Origin: Zobellia uliginosa
GTDB lineage: Bacteria > Bacteroidota > Bacteroidia > Flavobacteriales > Flavobacteriaceae
Length of the DNA: 64,000 nucleotides
Assembly: GCF_018860745.1 (NCBI RefSeq)
Contig: NZ_JAHKPY010000012.1
Location: forward strand, 496,001-560,000
Direction: 5' to 3'
Both the position numbers and the translations under genes were made by a program. The notes under the pieces were generated by a model that ran no database searches, was not told the origin of the DNA, and saw nothing but the letters and a program-made list of their open reading frames with translations. The stretch's first letter is position 1. Each line of letters opens with the position of its first letter. Positions 16,711-25,457 of the stretch are shown here, in pieces.

Positions 16711-16728
16711 TAGGACAAAATTATCCTA
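16711..16728 (+). promoter_or_regulatory. Rrf2-type operator before ric
   Basis: TAGGACAAAATTATCCTA has 5-bp arms TAGGA/TCCTA and contains the GGAYA-N4-TRTCC pattern seen at rrf2 and nos. A candidate -7 element TAATTTTA at 16701-16708 would place the transcription start inside the operator, a repressor arrangement. Confidence 0.65.
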
Positions 16729-16757
16729 TTAATTGTAATTACAAAAAAAATAAAATT

Positions 16758-17477
16758 ATGATACAGACCATTGGTGAAATCGTAGCTCAAGATTACAGAA
16801 CCGCACAAGTTTTCAAAGACCATAAAATCGACTTCTGCTGCCGTGGAAACCGTTCATTAGAAGAAGTTGCCGAAAAAAACAATCTAAATATAGACACCCT
16901 TTCTGCAGAACTAAAAGCAGTATCAAACCAAAACAACGGTGATAACATAGATTTTAAATCCTGGCCGTTGGACCTTCTTGTGGATTATATTGAGAAAAAA
17001 CATCATAGATATGTGGAACAGCAAAATACCATTCTAAAACAATACCTTGAAAAACTATGTAAAGTTCACGGAGAGAAGCATCCTGAGCTATTCGAAATAA
17101 GTCAACTTTTCAATGCCTCTGCCGGAGAATTAGCGATGCATATGAAAAAAGAAGAATTGGTGCTCTTTCCATTCGTCCGCAAAATGGTGGAAGCAAAACA
17201 ATCAGGACAAGATTTAACTGCTCCTCATTTTGGTTCCGTAGAAAACCCAATTAACACTATGATGGCTGAACATGATAATGAAGGTGTTCGTTTTAGAACT
17301 ATTGCGGAACTGAGCAATGATTATACGCCCCCTGCCGATGCTTGTTCTACTTACAAGGTTACGTACGCGCTATTACAGGAATTTGAAGAAGACCTGCACC
17401 GTCATATTCACTTAGAAAACAATATATTGTTTATGAAAGCCCGTGAATTAGAAAAACAATTAACCCCACTAACATAA
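16758..17477 (+). CDS. ric: Iron-sulfur cluster repair di-iron protein (RIC / ScdA / YtfE family)
   Basis: The 239-residue protein has an N-terminal ScdA domain (about 1-65) with the conserved double cysteine in IDFCCRGN. A hemerythrin-like four-helix domain follows, with metal histidines visible in KKHHRYVEQ, LAMHMKKEE, MAEHDNEG and DLHRHIHLEN. RIC proteins repair iron-sulfur clusters damaged by NO or peroxide and also interact with NO themselves; they act in the cytosol. The operator immediately upstream and the preceding Rrf2 gene indicate repression relieved by NO or cluster loss. The length is usual for the family. Confidence 0.92.
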   Translation: MIQTIGEIVAQDYRTAQVFKDHKIDFCCRGNRSLEEVAEKNNLNIDTLSAELKAVSNQNNGDNIDFKSWPLDLLVDYIEKKHHRYVEQQNTILKQYLEKLCKVHGEKHPELFEISQLFNASAGELAMHMKKEELVLFPFVRKMVEAKQSGQDLTAPHFGSVENPINTMMAEHDNEGVRFRTIAELSNDYTPPADACSTYKVTYALLQEFEEDLHRHIHLENNILFMKARELEKQLTPLT

Positions 17478-17649
17478 ATACTTGAAAGATTAAGATGATG
17501 GTAAAGATAGAGTATAATATTACATGCCATGGAAGGATGCACTGTGCATCTGTTTTGCCTAAAATAGGAAGCCACGGAGAAATGCGCTATCTTATATTAG
17601 CAATACTGATAAAACCAGTCTCTTAACCCACCAAATTCCTCTAAACCCT

Positions 17650-17700
17650 AATTTAAATGGCATTGTCTTTTCCATATTAAAAGATGCTACCATTTAAATT
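17650..17700. terminator. Long hairpin between convergent ric and nos-cluster genes
   Basis: An 11-bp perfect outer stem (AATTTAAATGG with CCATTTAAATT) encloses an inner stem (CAT...CTTTT with AAAAGATG). A short T-run follows on the plus strand. It lies in the 236-base gap between two convergent transcription units, where a terminator is expected. The remainder of the gap shows no convincing gene. Confidence 0.6.
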
Positions 17701-17713
17701 TTTACGGGTCGAA

Positions 17714-18916
17714 TTAATTTTTTCTCCCTATGGGAAATAAAAACCCTAATACGGCAAATAAAATTAAGAGACTTGCAAATGCTAGGACAAGGTAGAACCC
17801 AGAAAAAAGTAAGGTAGATTGCCATGAAACTATTGCTTTATAGAATATGAGACTTTCGGTCAAAACAAAACCTGATACATATACATAGAACATTTTCGTA
17901 TTAAGTTGTATAAGCTTAAAGTAATCCAAGAACACAACTAAACTTATCGTGACCACGCCCAAAAAGATCCAATGTAGATAACCAATGGTAAAGTCCAAAT
18001 AGGTAACTGCTAAATCTGCAAAATAAGGTAGCGAACTTAGCAATTGCAATATCATTTTTACCACTAAAAGTACTCCTACAAGTAGTAATGAGTTGTGGTA
18101 GAATTGAGAAAACAAGTTTTCTTTCTTTAGCTTAATACCAATTAAAAAATCCATCAAGACATAAAAAGCCCAAAGCTGTAAAAGTGCACCTAGTCCTCCA
18201 ATAACATAAAAGACTGCAAATGGTTGTGTAAATAAAGTGGATAGAAAAAAAGTGAATAGAATTCCTAGATTGAAGCCCCACAATAGTTTTCCAAAACTTC
18301 TATTCGGTATGAGCACACCCTGCTTTTCCAGAATATACAGAAAAACTGCCACTAGCCCCATTAGCATCCAACCATTATATAAAAAATGGAGATAGAAATA
18401 TATAGCCAAACGATACCAAACCGACTCTGTTCCAAGCGTGTTCATAATACCTCCAAGAGCCCAAGGGCCAATACTGGCAATTAGCAGATATACAAGGGCG
18501 GTCTTCGCAAACTTTAATGACTGATTATGTTTATGTTTAATTAGAGTATTCTTAAAAAAGAACCAAGAAAACCAATAAGACGCGATCAAGAACAGGGTAG
18601 AAAAGACAATTGAAAACACCGCATACCCTTGAAACGGAAAAGTCAACAACATTCCCAATAGTGTAACTTGTGTAAACCAAAAAATTCTCCGGTATTCCTT
18701 CTGGACCAATGCATCGCTCAAGTAAAGCTTATAAAATAATGTAGTAAGCGCCAAATAAACCCAACCGAGTAAAGCTATATGAGAATGGGCATGAACAATA
18801 AACTTGTAGGTAACGGGAATATCACAAACTCTAAAAAAACGCAACAGACATCCTAAAATCGCAGCAAGGACAAAATAGAATAAAGCGGTCTTAGTGTGAA
18901 TTTTAAGATTTACCAT
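17714..18916 (-). CDS. Large polytopic membrane protein, distantly oxidase-subunit-I-like, last gene of the nos cluster
   Basis: The 400-residue protein is almost entirely hydrophobic with about twelve predicted helices. HAHSHIALLGWVYLAL near residues 42-57 and YLHFLYNGWMLMGL near 193-206 place histidines and a Trp-Asn pair in helices in a way that recalls haem-binding helices of haem-copper oxidase and NO reductase catalytic subunits. The full set of metal ligands is not evident, so this is a resemblance, not an assignment. It begins 26 bases after nosY on the same strand and should belong to the nos operon. A role in electron supply to NosZ or in NO handling would fit. Ordinary nos clusters do not define such a gene by name. 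Confidence 0.55.
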   Translation of the reverse strand: MVNLKIHTKTALFYFVLAAILGCLLRFFRVCDIPVTYKFIVHAHSHIALLGWVYLALTTLFYKLYLSDALVQKEYRRIFWFTQVTLLGMLLTFPFQGYAVFSIVFSTLFLIASYWFSWFFFKNTLIKHKHNQSLKFAKTALVYLLIASIGPWALGGIMNTLGTESVWYRLAIYFYLHFLYNGWMLMGLVAVFLYILEKQGVLIPNRSFGKLLWGFNLGILFTFFLSTLFTQPFAVFYVIGGLGALLQLWAFYVLMDFLIGIKLKKENLFSQFYHNSLLLVGVLLVVKMILQLLSSLPYFADLAVTYLDFTIGYLHWIFLGVVTISLVVFLDYFKLIQLNTKMFYVYVSGFVLTESLIFYKAIVSWQSTLLFSGFYLVLAFASLLILFAVLGFLFPIGRKN

Positions 18917-18942
18917 TTATATTGCTATCTATACTTACAAAA

Positions 18943-19725
18943 TTAAAAATCCTTTTTCTTAGATATGTAAATTAATCGCCAGATGGGTAAGACGGTCCAC
19001 AGAACAAGCATAAACATGGATACAAAGAAACCTTGATCTGTTCCAAAGAACTTTTTGAAAACCGCTCCTGTGTAACCCAAAAGCGCAGAAATGTCCAACT
19101 TTAATAAGATTAAAGTCCGTGATAAATCAATTGGATTGAACATGGTAGCCCCAAGCGAAAAACCATCTAATGGATACTCTTTGAATATAATTAAGGACAT
19201 AAGAAACAACCCATCATAAATTACGGCCAGAAACAACCATAATAATACCGCGTAACCAAAACCTTTAATTTTATTTTCATTGGAAAGAGCTATATTAAAA
19301 GACAGTACGGTAAAAATAAGGGTTAGAAAAGCACCTGTAACGAGGAGTAAAGTAAAGTCAAAAATCGCATCACTTTTAAAGAGTCCGTAAAGTACAAAAG
19401 GAATACCAAGACCCAAGACTAAACTTAGGGTTAAAGAACCTGCAACACCTAGATATTGACCCAGAAAAATAGAAGAGCGTTTTACAGGTTGCGCCAATAA
19501 AAGCTCGGTAAACTCTTTTGAATTATAAAAATACATGATACCAAAGATGGTGCTAATCAAAGGCACTAGAATTATTATAACGTTCATTAGGGTTATGATT
19601 GCCTTGGAAACGTCATTGTTTAAAAACAGCAGTACAAAACCTAATAAAAGGTAAAATAGAAAGTACACGTAGCTCCAACGGCTACGGATAAGGTCGTAAA
19701 AACTATATTTTAATATTTTAAGCAT
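18943..19725 (-). CDS. nosY: ABC transporter permease NosY
   Basis: The 260-residue protein has six membrane helices and begins MLKILKYSFYDLIRSRW, the family pattern. I use the ATG at 19725 rather than one 11 codons upstream because the upstream extension has no resemblance and would overlap nosF by 41 bases instead of 8. YFYNSKEFTELLLAQPVKRSSIFLGQY, a conserved cytosolic loop segment, is seen near residue 75. NosY pairs with NosF and periplasmic NosD in a complex needed to assemble the copper-sulfur CuZ site of NosZ. The next gene in the operon is the oxidase-like membrane protein. Confidence 0.88.
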   Translation of the reverse strand: MLKILKYSFYDLIRSRWSYVYFLFYLLLGFVLLFLNNDVSKAIITLMNVIIILVPLISTIFGIMYFYNSKEFTELLLAQPVKRSSIFLGQYLGVAGSLTLSLVLGLGIPFVLYGLFKSDAIFDFTLLLVTGAFLTLIFTVLSFNIALSNENKIKGFGYAVLLWLFLAVIYDGLFLMSLIIFKEYPLDGFSLGATMFNPIDLSRTLILLKLDISALLGYTGAVFKKFFGTDQGFFVSMFMLVLWTVLPIWRLIYISKKKDF

Positions 19726-20428
19726 GAGTTGGTTCGGTTGCAATGGCCGCAATGGCATATTCTAAATCGGTTTTTCCTGTCTTTATTTTCAGTGCTTCAA
19801 TACTACCTTTAAAGTAAATATTACCCTCTAACAAATAAACGATCACATCAGACACCTCAGCTACAAACTGCATAATATGAGATGTAATCAGCACAGTCTT
19901 ATTCATCTCTTTTTGTTCCCGAATAAGATTTTTTAAATGAATTAAGGACGCTGGATCAAGACCAGTTGTTGGCTCGTCTAAAATAAGCAGAGGACTATCG
20001 AACATAAAAGCCAAAACAATGTTTACTTTCTGTTTGGTTCCTCCAGAAAGGGTAGATAGCTTTTTATCTAAAAAAGGCTGCAATTTAAAAAGTTCAATTA
20101 GCCTTTCCTCATCACTTGGGCTCTGCCTGAGGTCCTTTATCATCCGTATGAGCTCATAGACTTTTAAGTTTCCGGGGAAGTTAGCTATCTGAGGCAGATA
20201 GTTGATTTGTTTGCGGTACTTCCAATTCTTTTTGATGCGCTCTCCCATGACGGATATACTTCCTTCATCTGGTACAACCATTCCTAAAACACTCTTGATC
20301 AAGGTAGTTTTTCCCGAACCATTAGGTCCTAATATAGCAAAAACACCACCTTTCTCTATGGTAAGGTCTAAGTCCGAAAGTACTTCGTTCTTTCCAAATT
20401 TTTTCTGCAAACCTTCTATATGAATCAT
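19718..20428 (-). CDS. nosF: ABC transporter ATP-binding protein NosF
   Basis: The 236-residue ATPase shows Walker A GPNGSGKTTL (about 34-43), the signature LSGGTKQKV (about 133-141), Walker B LLILDEPTTGLDP (about 154-166) and the switch histidine in LITSHIM. The ATPase powers NosY during CuZ assembly. It overlaps nosD by four bases (ATGA) upstream and nosY by eight downstream, so the three are translationally coupled. The length is typical of single-domain ABC ATPases. Confidence 0.92.
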   Translation of the reverse strand: MIHIEGLQKKFGKNEVLSDLDLTIEKGGVFAILGPNGSGKTTLIKSVLGMVVPDEGSISVMGERIKKNWKYRKQINYLPQIANFPGNLKVYELIRMIKDLRQSPSDEERLIELFKLQPFLDKKLSTLSGGTKQKVNIVLAFMFDSPLLILDEPTTGLDPASLIHLKNLIREQKEMNKTVLITSHIMQFVAEVSDVIVYLLEGNIYFKGSIEALKIKTGKTDLEYAIAAIATEPTHA

Positions 20429-21666
20429 TGTACTTGGGTCATTAGGGGATTAATATCCAATAAATTGTCCGGTGTAAAAACAGGAGATACTTTTTCTGAA
20501 AAATCTATGATATCCATAAAAAGACTTCGCAGCAAAACAATAGCCTCTGGAGTTTTATTAACGATATAGGAAAACAGCTTTACGGGACGGTAAGGCACAT
20601 CGCCAATTCCATTATTATCTAAATCATATCCTGTATAATCGCTCCAATAATTACCGTCAAAGACATTATCGTTCAACTTACTGTCATATGATATATCAAA
20701 ACTATTGTACAAAAAGTTATTACCGCTGAACCTATTAGTATAACAGGCGCCTAGCACCTTTATACCCCACCCGTTCTTTATGAAATTATTGCCCTTATAC
20801 GTAATTCTGTTCGATCCTTCTATATGAATCCCAACCGTATTTTCCTCAAAGGTATTTTCAATTATTTCCGCATCGTTTATTTCTTTTAATAACATCCCAA
20901 AAGCAGCAGTTCCCCAGTTTTTCCTGAAGGTATTACCCTTCATTACTATCCGTTTTGAGAACATAACAGCCACTCCCGCTCCATTATTTTCAAAAACGTT
21001 GTTGGTATACACATCGTCATCCGAAAACATAAAGTGCAAGCCATACCTCAGATTATCCGTGCTTTTGTTATCATGAATTTCAATATCATCGGAGAATTCC
21101 AGATATATACCATCTCTTGCACCTTGGATAATATTTTTACTAACCTCAACATGATGCGAATACCAGAGCTGAATGCCATTTCCTGAATTATACTCGTCTT
21201 TAGCGTCTCCTATAATCTTATTGTGATATACTTTACCGTGGTTTGATTTTTCTAGATAAATCCCGAAAAACAACTTTTCCAAAACAATGTTCTGAATTAA
21301 AAAATTCTCACTCTTAACTACTCTAATTGCTGCATAATCCGTGGTATAACTTGTACCCACATTAATTATAAAAAAACCATCTACAGTAACATTGTCAGAA
21401 ACAATACGGATGATTTCTCCTTTATCTTCCCCATCTATTTTAGGGTAGCCCTCACCTATTAATGTGAGTGGTTTGTTTATAATAATATTGTATTCTTTAT
21501 ATGTTCCTTTTTTGACTATTAACGTATCAAAGTCTATGGCACGTTCAATACCTTCAGAAATAGATTTTACTTTACAACTCTCACAAACAACAATAGGTTT
21601 TGCCCATAGGTGTACGGTAAAAAAAAGTAAAAAAGTAAAATTTAATAAGCTTTGGTATCGTATCAT
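20425..21666 (-). CDS. nosD: Periplasmic copper-site assembly protein NosD
   Basis: The 413-residue protein begins with a signal peptide (cleavage near FTVHLWA) and consists of repeated NosD/carbohydrate-binding parallel beta-helix turns. Repeats of the type GIYLEFSDDIEIHDN, GLHFMFSDDDVYTNN and GVAVMFSKRIVMKGN run from about residue 110 to 320. NosD is the periplasmic partner of NosFY for building the CuZ centre. It starts 134 bases after the flavin-binding gene, the largest internal gap between the cotranscribed nosL and nosY ends of the cluster; I saw no clear terminator in that gap. Confidence 0.92.
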   Translation of the reverse strand: MIRYQSLLNFTFLLFFTVHLWAKPIVVCESCKVKSISEGIERAIDFDTLIVKKGTYKEYNIIINKPLTLIGEGYPKIDGEDKGEIIRIVSDNVTVDGFFIINVGTSYTTDYAAIRVVKSENFLIQNIVLEKLFFGIYLEKSNHGKVYHNKIIGDAKDEYNSGNGIQLWYSHHVEVSKNIIQGARDGIYLEFSDDIEIHDNKSTDNLRYGLHFMFSDDDVYTNNVFENNGAGVAVMFSKRIVMKGNTFRKNWGTAAFGMLLKEINDAEIIENTFEENTVGIHIEGSNRITYKGNNFIKNGWGIKVLGACYTNRFSGNNFLYNSFDISYDSKLNDNVFDGNYWSDYTGYDLDNNGIGDVPYRPVKLFSYIVNKTPEAIVLLRSLFMDIIDFSEKVSPVFTPDNLLDINPLMTQVQ

Positions 21667-21800
21667 CTTAATATGAGAAATTTAGAATTCTCGTTAATTC
21701 TTTTCTTATCAGTTTTTCATAACAAGACCACCAAGATCTACTCTTGGATAAACACGGTTTATTCTACGACCGCAATTTTAGGCTTGACATTACCTGGGCT

Positions 21801-22262
21801 CTAAATTTTTTGGTTTCTATATTTACCTACGATATCCGAGATATGGATACGATATACAATTGGGCTTGCCTCCTTTTCCATTTTGCTGGAAAATTCCCTT
21901 ATGGATTCTGTTTTTTGACCTTTGGTTCGCAAAATGATCTCTTTTACGCCATTGGTAAAAGTGCGTAGGCATTTTTTTGCCGTGCTTCCCTTTAATTCCT
22001 CAAAACTTCCGTTAATCAAAACAGAACGCCATTGTAGCATTGTAGCTATTTCATCTACCTGCAAAGAAACTTGCCCATACATTCTCATAGATTGTATTTT
22101 GTGACCTGGAGCGGAATAACTTATTATACTTTTATTTTCTAAATCATAGAAGTAAGTCACCGGTACAATAAACGGACTTTTACCCGCTATGTAGCCTAAA
22201 TGACCAATACAATTATCGCTTAAAAGCGACATACATTCCGAAGTTTCCAAGTCTTTTCCCAT
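21801..22262 (-). CDS. Flavin-binding split-barrel protein (pyridoxamine 5'-phosphate oxidase-like)
   Basis: The 153-residue protein begins MGKDLETSECMSLLSDNCIGHLGYI, the start expected for the FMN-binding split-barrel group. PFIVPVTYFYDLENKSIISYS and GHKIQSMRMYGQVSLQVDEI match its central strands, with the serine/histidine FMN contact region. I prefer the ATG at 22262; the alternative 12 codons upstream overlaps nosL by 23 bases. The family includes nitroimidazole-reductase-like and haem-binding members, so the substrate is open. Its place between nosL and nosD suggests a redox or cofactor job linked to nitrous oxide reductase, but that is inference. Confidence 0.7.
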   Translation of the reverse strand: MGKDLETSECMSLLSDNCIGHLGYIAGKSPFIVPVTYFYDLENKSIISYSAPGHKIQSMRMYGQVSLQVDEIATMLQWRSVLINGSFEELKGSTAKKCLRTFTNGVKEIILRTKGQKTESIREFSSKMEKEASPIVYRIHISDIVGKYRNQKI

Positions 22263-22275
22263 AATTCCTGTAAAT

Positions 22276-22719
22276 TTAAAATGGATTATCTTTTTCAAAC
22301 TGGTTTTTCAGTTCCGGCCACGTATATAAGGTTCCTGAATTATTTAACTGTGCTCTTTTTGCTTCTTCTTCATTTGAAAAAGCGGTTAAAAACGCACCCA
22401 TTGGACTAGGTATATTTTCACTGATCAAATAAGTTGCTTTTGTAGCATCAACAAAAACTCCAGGATCGGTATAATTATTTACCCTGTATAGCGCAACAGT
22501 TTCCAGATCTATATCCCTCATATAATTCAACATACATTCTGATGCATCAAAAGAATAACTTCTTCCTTTTTTGGTCATAAATTGGGCAGCATGTTGCTTA
22601 TCTACAATAGTCATACTACAAAAATGACATCCTTCAGAACCATATGCTATGGCTTTGGGCCCACTATTACATGAAGACAATACCAAAACCAATACTAAAA
22701 TACCAGCTAGACTTTTCAT
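22276..22719 (-). CDS. nosL: Copper chaperone lipoprotein NosL
   Basis: The 147-residue protein has a lipoprotein signal (LVLVLVLSSC, Cys at residue 17), then CHFCSMTIVDKQHAAQF near residues 31-47. The CxxCxM motif and the nearby methionine and histidine form the Cu(I) site of the NosL family. FDASECMLNYM follows, another conserved element. NosL delivers copper for NosZ maturation at the outer face of the membrane. It overlaps the upstream membrane gene by four bases (ATGA). Confidence 0.92.
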   Translation of the reverse strand: MKSLAGILVLVLVLSSCNSGPKAIAYGSEGCHFCSMTIVDKQHAAQFMTKKGRSYSFDASECMLNYMRDIDLETVALYRVNNYTDPGVFVDATKATYLISENIPSPMGAFLTAFSNEEEAKRAQLNNSGTLYTWPELKNQFEKDNPF

Positions 22720-23360
22720 GATGTTGCTAATTTATGTTCTTGATGAGATTTATGAGAACCCTTACTTTTCAATCCTACGAAAAAAGCGACTACTGTAAGT
22801 GCCATACCTGCGAACATGAACCAAGCCCCTTTTGCAGGAATTGAACTTACGTCAAAATTGAGAAGTTTTTTATATCCAAAAAGTGGTGGTTTATAGGTCA
22901 TTGGCGTTCCATCTTCATTAATAACCTTAATTATAGCATGCGGATCCAGGTTAGAACCATAGTCCGTTAACCAGAGATTAAAATCATACATGCCCATGAT
23001 TCCTAAGATAGACATTAGTAAGAACCACCCCAAGAAATAACGGTAATCAATTTTACCTAAAAAGCCTAAAACTCCAAATAATACGCCTAAAACGACCATA
23101 CCTATGATGACAATAGGAAAAACGTTGAATTCCCACATTTCATCAGCCTTTGGAATAGTCTTCATACCAATGTAATGGTTAAGGCCATCTATATTCTGAA
23201 GATCAAATTCAGAAACACCTTGAATACCATTAATATGAATATTCATTCCTAACGGATCAGGATATTGTGGAGCACCTAACATGATATTCCAAAGCGGAAA
23301 TACAAATAACCCCAATAAACATAAAGAACCGACTATCATTATTACACTTGCCCTTTTCAT
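22716..23360 (-). CDS. Conserved-looking nos-cluster membrane protein with four helices
   Basis: The 214-residue protein has a first helix at about 5-28 ending FVFPLWNI and a large outer loop with GMNIHINGIQGV and IDGLNHYIGMKTIP. Helices follow near 80-100, 108-128 and 180-200, with a histidine- and lysine-rich tail. The loop histidine pair and the LNHYIGMK stretch could bind metal or haem. I do not know a named family, but the position directly after nosZ and overlapping nosL argues for a role in NosZ assembly or electron transfer. It is separated from nosZ by a hairpin terminator, so its transcript level may be lower than that of nosZ. Confidence 0.65.
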   Translation of the reverse strand: MKRASVIMIVGSLCLLGLFVFPLWNIMLGAPQYPDPLGMNIHINGIQGVSEFDLQNIDGLNHYIGMKTIPKADEMWEFNVFPIVIIGMVVLGVLFGVLGFLGKIDYRYFLGWFLLMSILGIMGMYDFNLWLTDYGSNLDPHAIIKVINEDGTPMTYKPPLFGYKKLLNFDVSSIPAKGAWFMFAGMALTVVAFFVGLKSKGSHKSHQEHKLATS

Positions 23361-23411
23361 CTTACTTCATCTTAAAATACTATATATCAAAACATAACTG
23401 GCACTAATAGT

Positions 23412-23448
23412 AAAAAGCAGGCCGGTCTTGGTACTGGACCTGCTTTTT
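23412..23448. terminator. Hairpin terminator or attenuator between nosZ and downstream nos genes
   Basis: AAAAAGCAGG and CCTGCTTTTT form a 10-bp stem extended by CCGGT/ACTGG with one wobble pair and one bulged base. T-runs flank it on both strands. It lies 28 bases after the nosZ stop and 51 bases before the next gene. Partial read-through would give more nosZ than assembly-gene message. Confidence 0.8.
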
Positions 23449-23476
23449 GTTGAACGATCAAACAATTCTCCCTCCT

Positions 23477-25438
23477 TTATTCACCCAAAGACCAAGAAAG
23501 ATCAATATTGGATTTAGCAGGAGAAACTCTTATGTAACCTTGCATCTCTTGGTGCAAAGCGGAACAAAAATCCGTACAGTAAAATGGCCATACTCCTTCT
23601 TGTTTGGGTTCCCAAACTGTTGTTTTAGTTTGCCCTGGCATAATCAACAATCCCGAATTAGTAGCACCTATCATCATAAAGCCATGAGGCACATCAAAGT
23701 CTTGCTCGTGGTTTGTGATGTGGAAATACACGGTGTCACCCACCTTAATACCTTCTATATTATCTGGAGTAAAGTGACTACGGATCATTGCCATGTATAC
23801 ATGCACTACATTACCGTCACGAACTACTCTTGCATCTGAAACATTTTTTGTGGCAAATGGATGTTCGTTCTCTGCCAGCTTATAGATTTTTTGTGATTTA
23901 GGTGCTAATATCGATGCTGGAATAGCGGCTGCATAATGCGGTTCACCATGCGTTGGAAAATCATAAAGCAATTCCATTTTATCTCCGGAGATATCATATA
24001 ATTGCGCAGAGTGCTCTAATTCAGGACCTGTTGGCAAATATCTATCTTTGGTAATCTTGTTCATTGAAACAAAATACTTACCAAATGGTTTTCTAGAATT
24101 ACCCCCGGGAATCATGCCGTGACCCACAGAATAATATGTTGGTTTTCTATCAACAACTTCCCAAGTACCCACTTTCCACTTTACCACTTCAGAAGAAATA
24201 AAGAAAGTAGTATAACCAAAACCCTTACCATCAAATTCTGTATGCAATGGTCCTAAACCTCCGCTCTTAACAACACCTCCAAGAATATCATCGAATTTCA
24301 AAATAGGAATTCCATATGCCTCACCATCAAATTTCTTACCGTCAATTGCGGCTATCATATTATCGAACGAGTGAATCGTAAGATCCGCGGAAAGTTTTCC
24401 GTTACCTATAATATAACTTCCGGTAGGATCAACATCTACACCGTGCGGCGATTTTGGTGTTGGTAAAAAGTAAATAGCACCAGGAACTTTCGTAGGATCC
24501 ACGGTCAATACTTCTTTTTTCATAGTTGATGTAGCACTATGTGTCTCATCACTATACACGTTATGTGCATAATTGGCAGGCATAAGTGTACCCCCACCGT
24601 TTTCAACATACTCTTCAATTTTTTTCCAGTTTACGGCTGCAATAAAATCCTTATCGTTTTGAGAAGCGTTAACTTCTAGCAATGAGTTCGCTTCCTCTGT
24701 ATTATATGTCGTAAAAAAGAACCAACCATGAGATTTTCCGCGTCCTGGGTGAGATAGATCATAGTTGAACCCCGGCATTATTAACTGGAATTTAATATCC
24801 ATATTACCTGTCTCAGGCGCTATACTAATAAATGACAGGGCCCCTTTAAAATTCCCTTTATAATCTTTAATGGGCATATCTCTTTGGGGAACGGGAACAG
24901 AAAAACGTGTACCTGCCACTACATATTCTGTGTTTTCCGTTATGTACGAGGAACTGTGGTTACCTGCACTATTGGGCACTTCTATAATCTCGGCAGTTTC
25001 AAATGTTTTTAGATCAATCCGTGCTATTCTCGGTGTATTATTTCCATTTATGAACAACCATCTACCATCTAATTCTCCGTTAGTTTGAGAAATATCGGGA
25101 TGGTGAGAATCATCTCCCGGTATAAAACCAAAGGAAGTATTTAACATAGGCTTGGTTTCTTCTGAATACCCATAGCCAGATGTAGGAAACTGAGAAAAAA
25201 CCGGAATCTCTTTGAACATCCGTCCCGAAGGAAGTCCGTAAACAGTTAGGTTACCGCTATACCCACCGGACATGAACGCGTAAAACTCATCATGTTCACC
25301 TGGGGCTACATATACTTTCTCTGCATTATTTGATGCTAGCGCTCCATTAGATGAGGCTTTGCCGTTTTGATTACCGCAACCTGAAAAAAACAGGATAGGC
25401 CCTAGAATCGCTACTAGGTAAAATGAATACTTTTTCAT
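23477..25438 (-). CDS. nosZ: Nitrous oxide reductase, clade II (Sec-exported) type
   Basis: The 653-residue periplasmic enzyme reduces nitrous oxide to dinitrogen. The N-terminus is a Sec lipoprotein-like signal (ILFFSGC, Cys 21) with no twin-arginine motif, the mark of clade II enzymes. The beta-propeller carries CuZ histidine motifs including DDSHHPD near residue 110, and further histidines in SHPGRGKSHGW, NYAHNVY, KSPHGVDVD and GEPHYAA. The C-terminal cupredoxin domain binds CuA through CTDFCSALHQEMQGY near 612-626 plus the upstream histidine in VPHGFM. The gene lies 19 bases behind a cytochrome c lipoprotein and is followed by a hairpin terminator. nirK, nirS or a classical norBC are not in this window. 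Confidence 0.96.
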   Translation of the reverse strand: MKKYSFYLVAILGPILFFSGCGNQNGKASSNGALASNNAEKVYVAPGEHDEFYAFMSGGYSGNLTVYGLPSGRMFKEIPVFSQFPTSGYGYSEETKPMLNTSFGFIPGDDSHHPDISQTNGELDGRWLFINGNNTPRIARIDLKTFETAEIIEVPNSAGNHSSSYITENTEYVVAGTRFSVPVPQRDMPIKDYKGNFKGALSFISIAPETGNMDIKFQLIMPGFNYDLSHPGRGKSHGWFFFTTYNTEEANSLLEVNASQNDKDFIAAVNWKKIEEYVENGGGTLMPANYAHNVYSDETHSATSTMKKEVLTVDPTKVPGAIYFLPTPKSPHGVDVDPTGSYIIGNGKLSADLTIHSFDNMIAAIDGKKFDGEAYGIPILKFDDILGGVVKSGGLGPLHTEFDGKGFGYTTFFISSEVVKWKVGTWEVVDRKPTYYSVGHGMIPGGNSRKPFGKYFVSMNKITKDRYLPTGPELEHSAQLYDISGDKMELLYDFPTHGEPHYAAAIPASILAPKSQKIYKLAENEHPFATKNVSDARVVRDGNVVHVYMAMIRSHFTPDNIEGIKVGDTVYFHITNHEQDFDVPHGFMMIGATNSGLLIMPGQTKTTVWEPKQEGVWPFYCTDFCSALHQEMQGYIRVSPAKSNIDLSWSLGE

Positions 25439-25457
25439 CTGAATTGTATTTTTTGTT

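Noticed and set aside
17495-17626. A 43-codon plus-strand frame after ric (MMVKIEYNITCHG...)
   Set aside because: It lies in a convergent intergenic region without promoter or family match; chance frame most likely.
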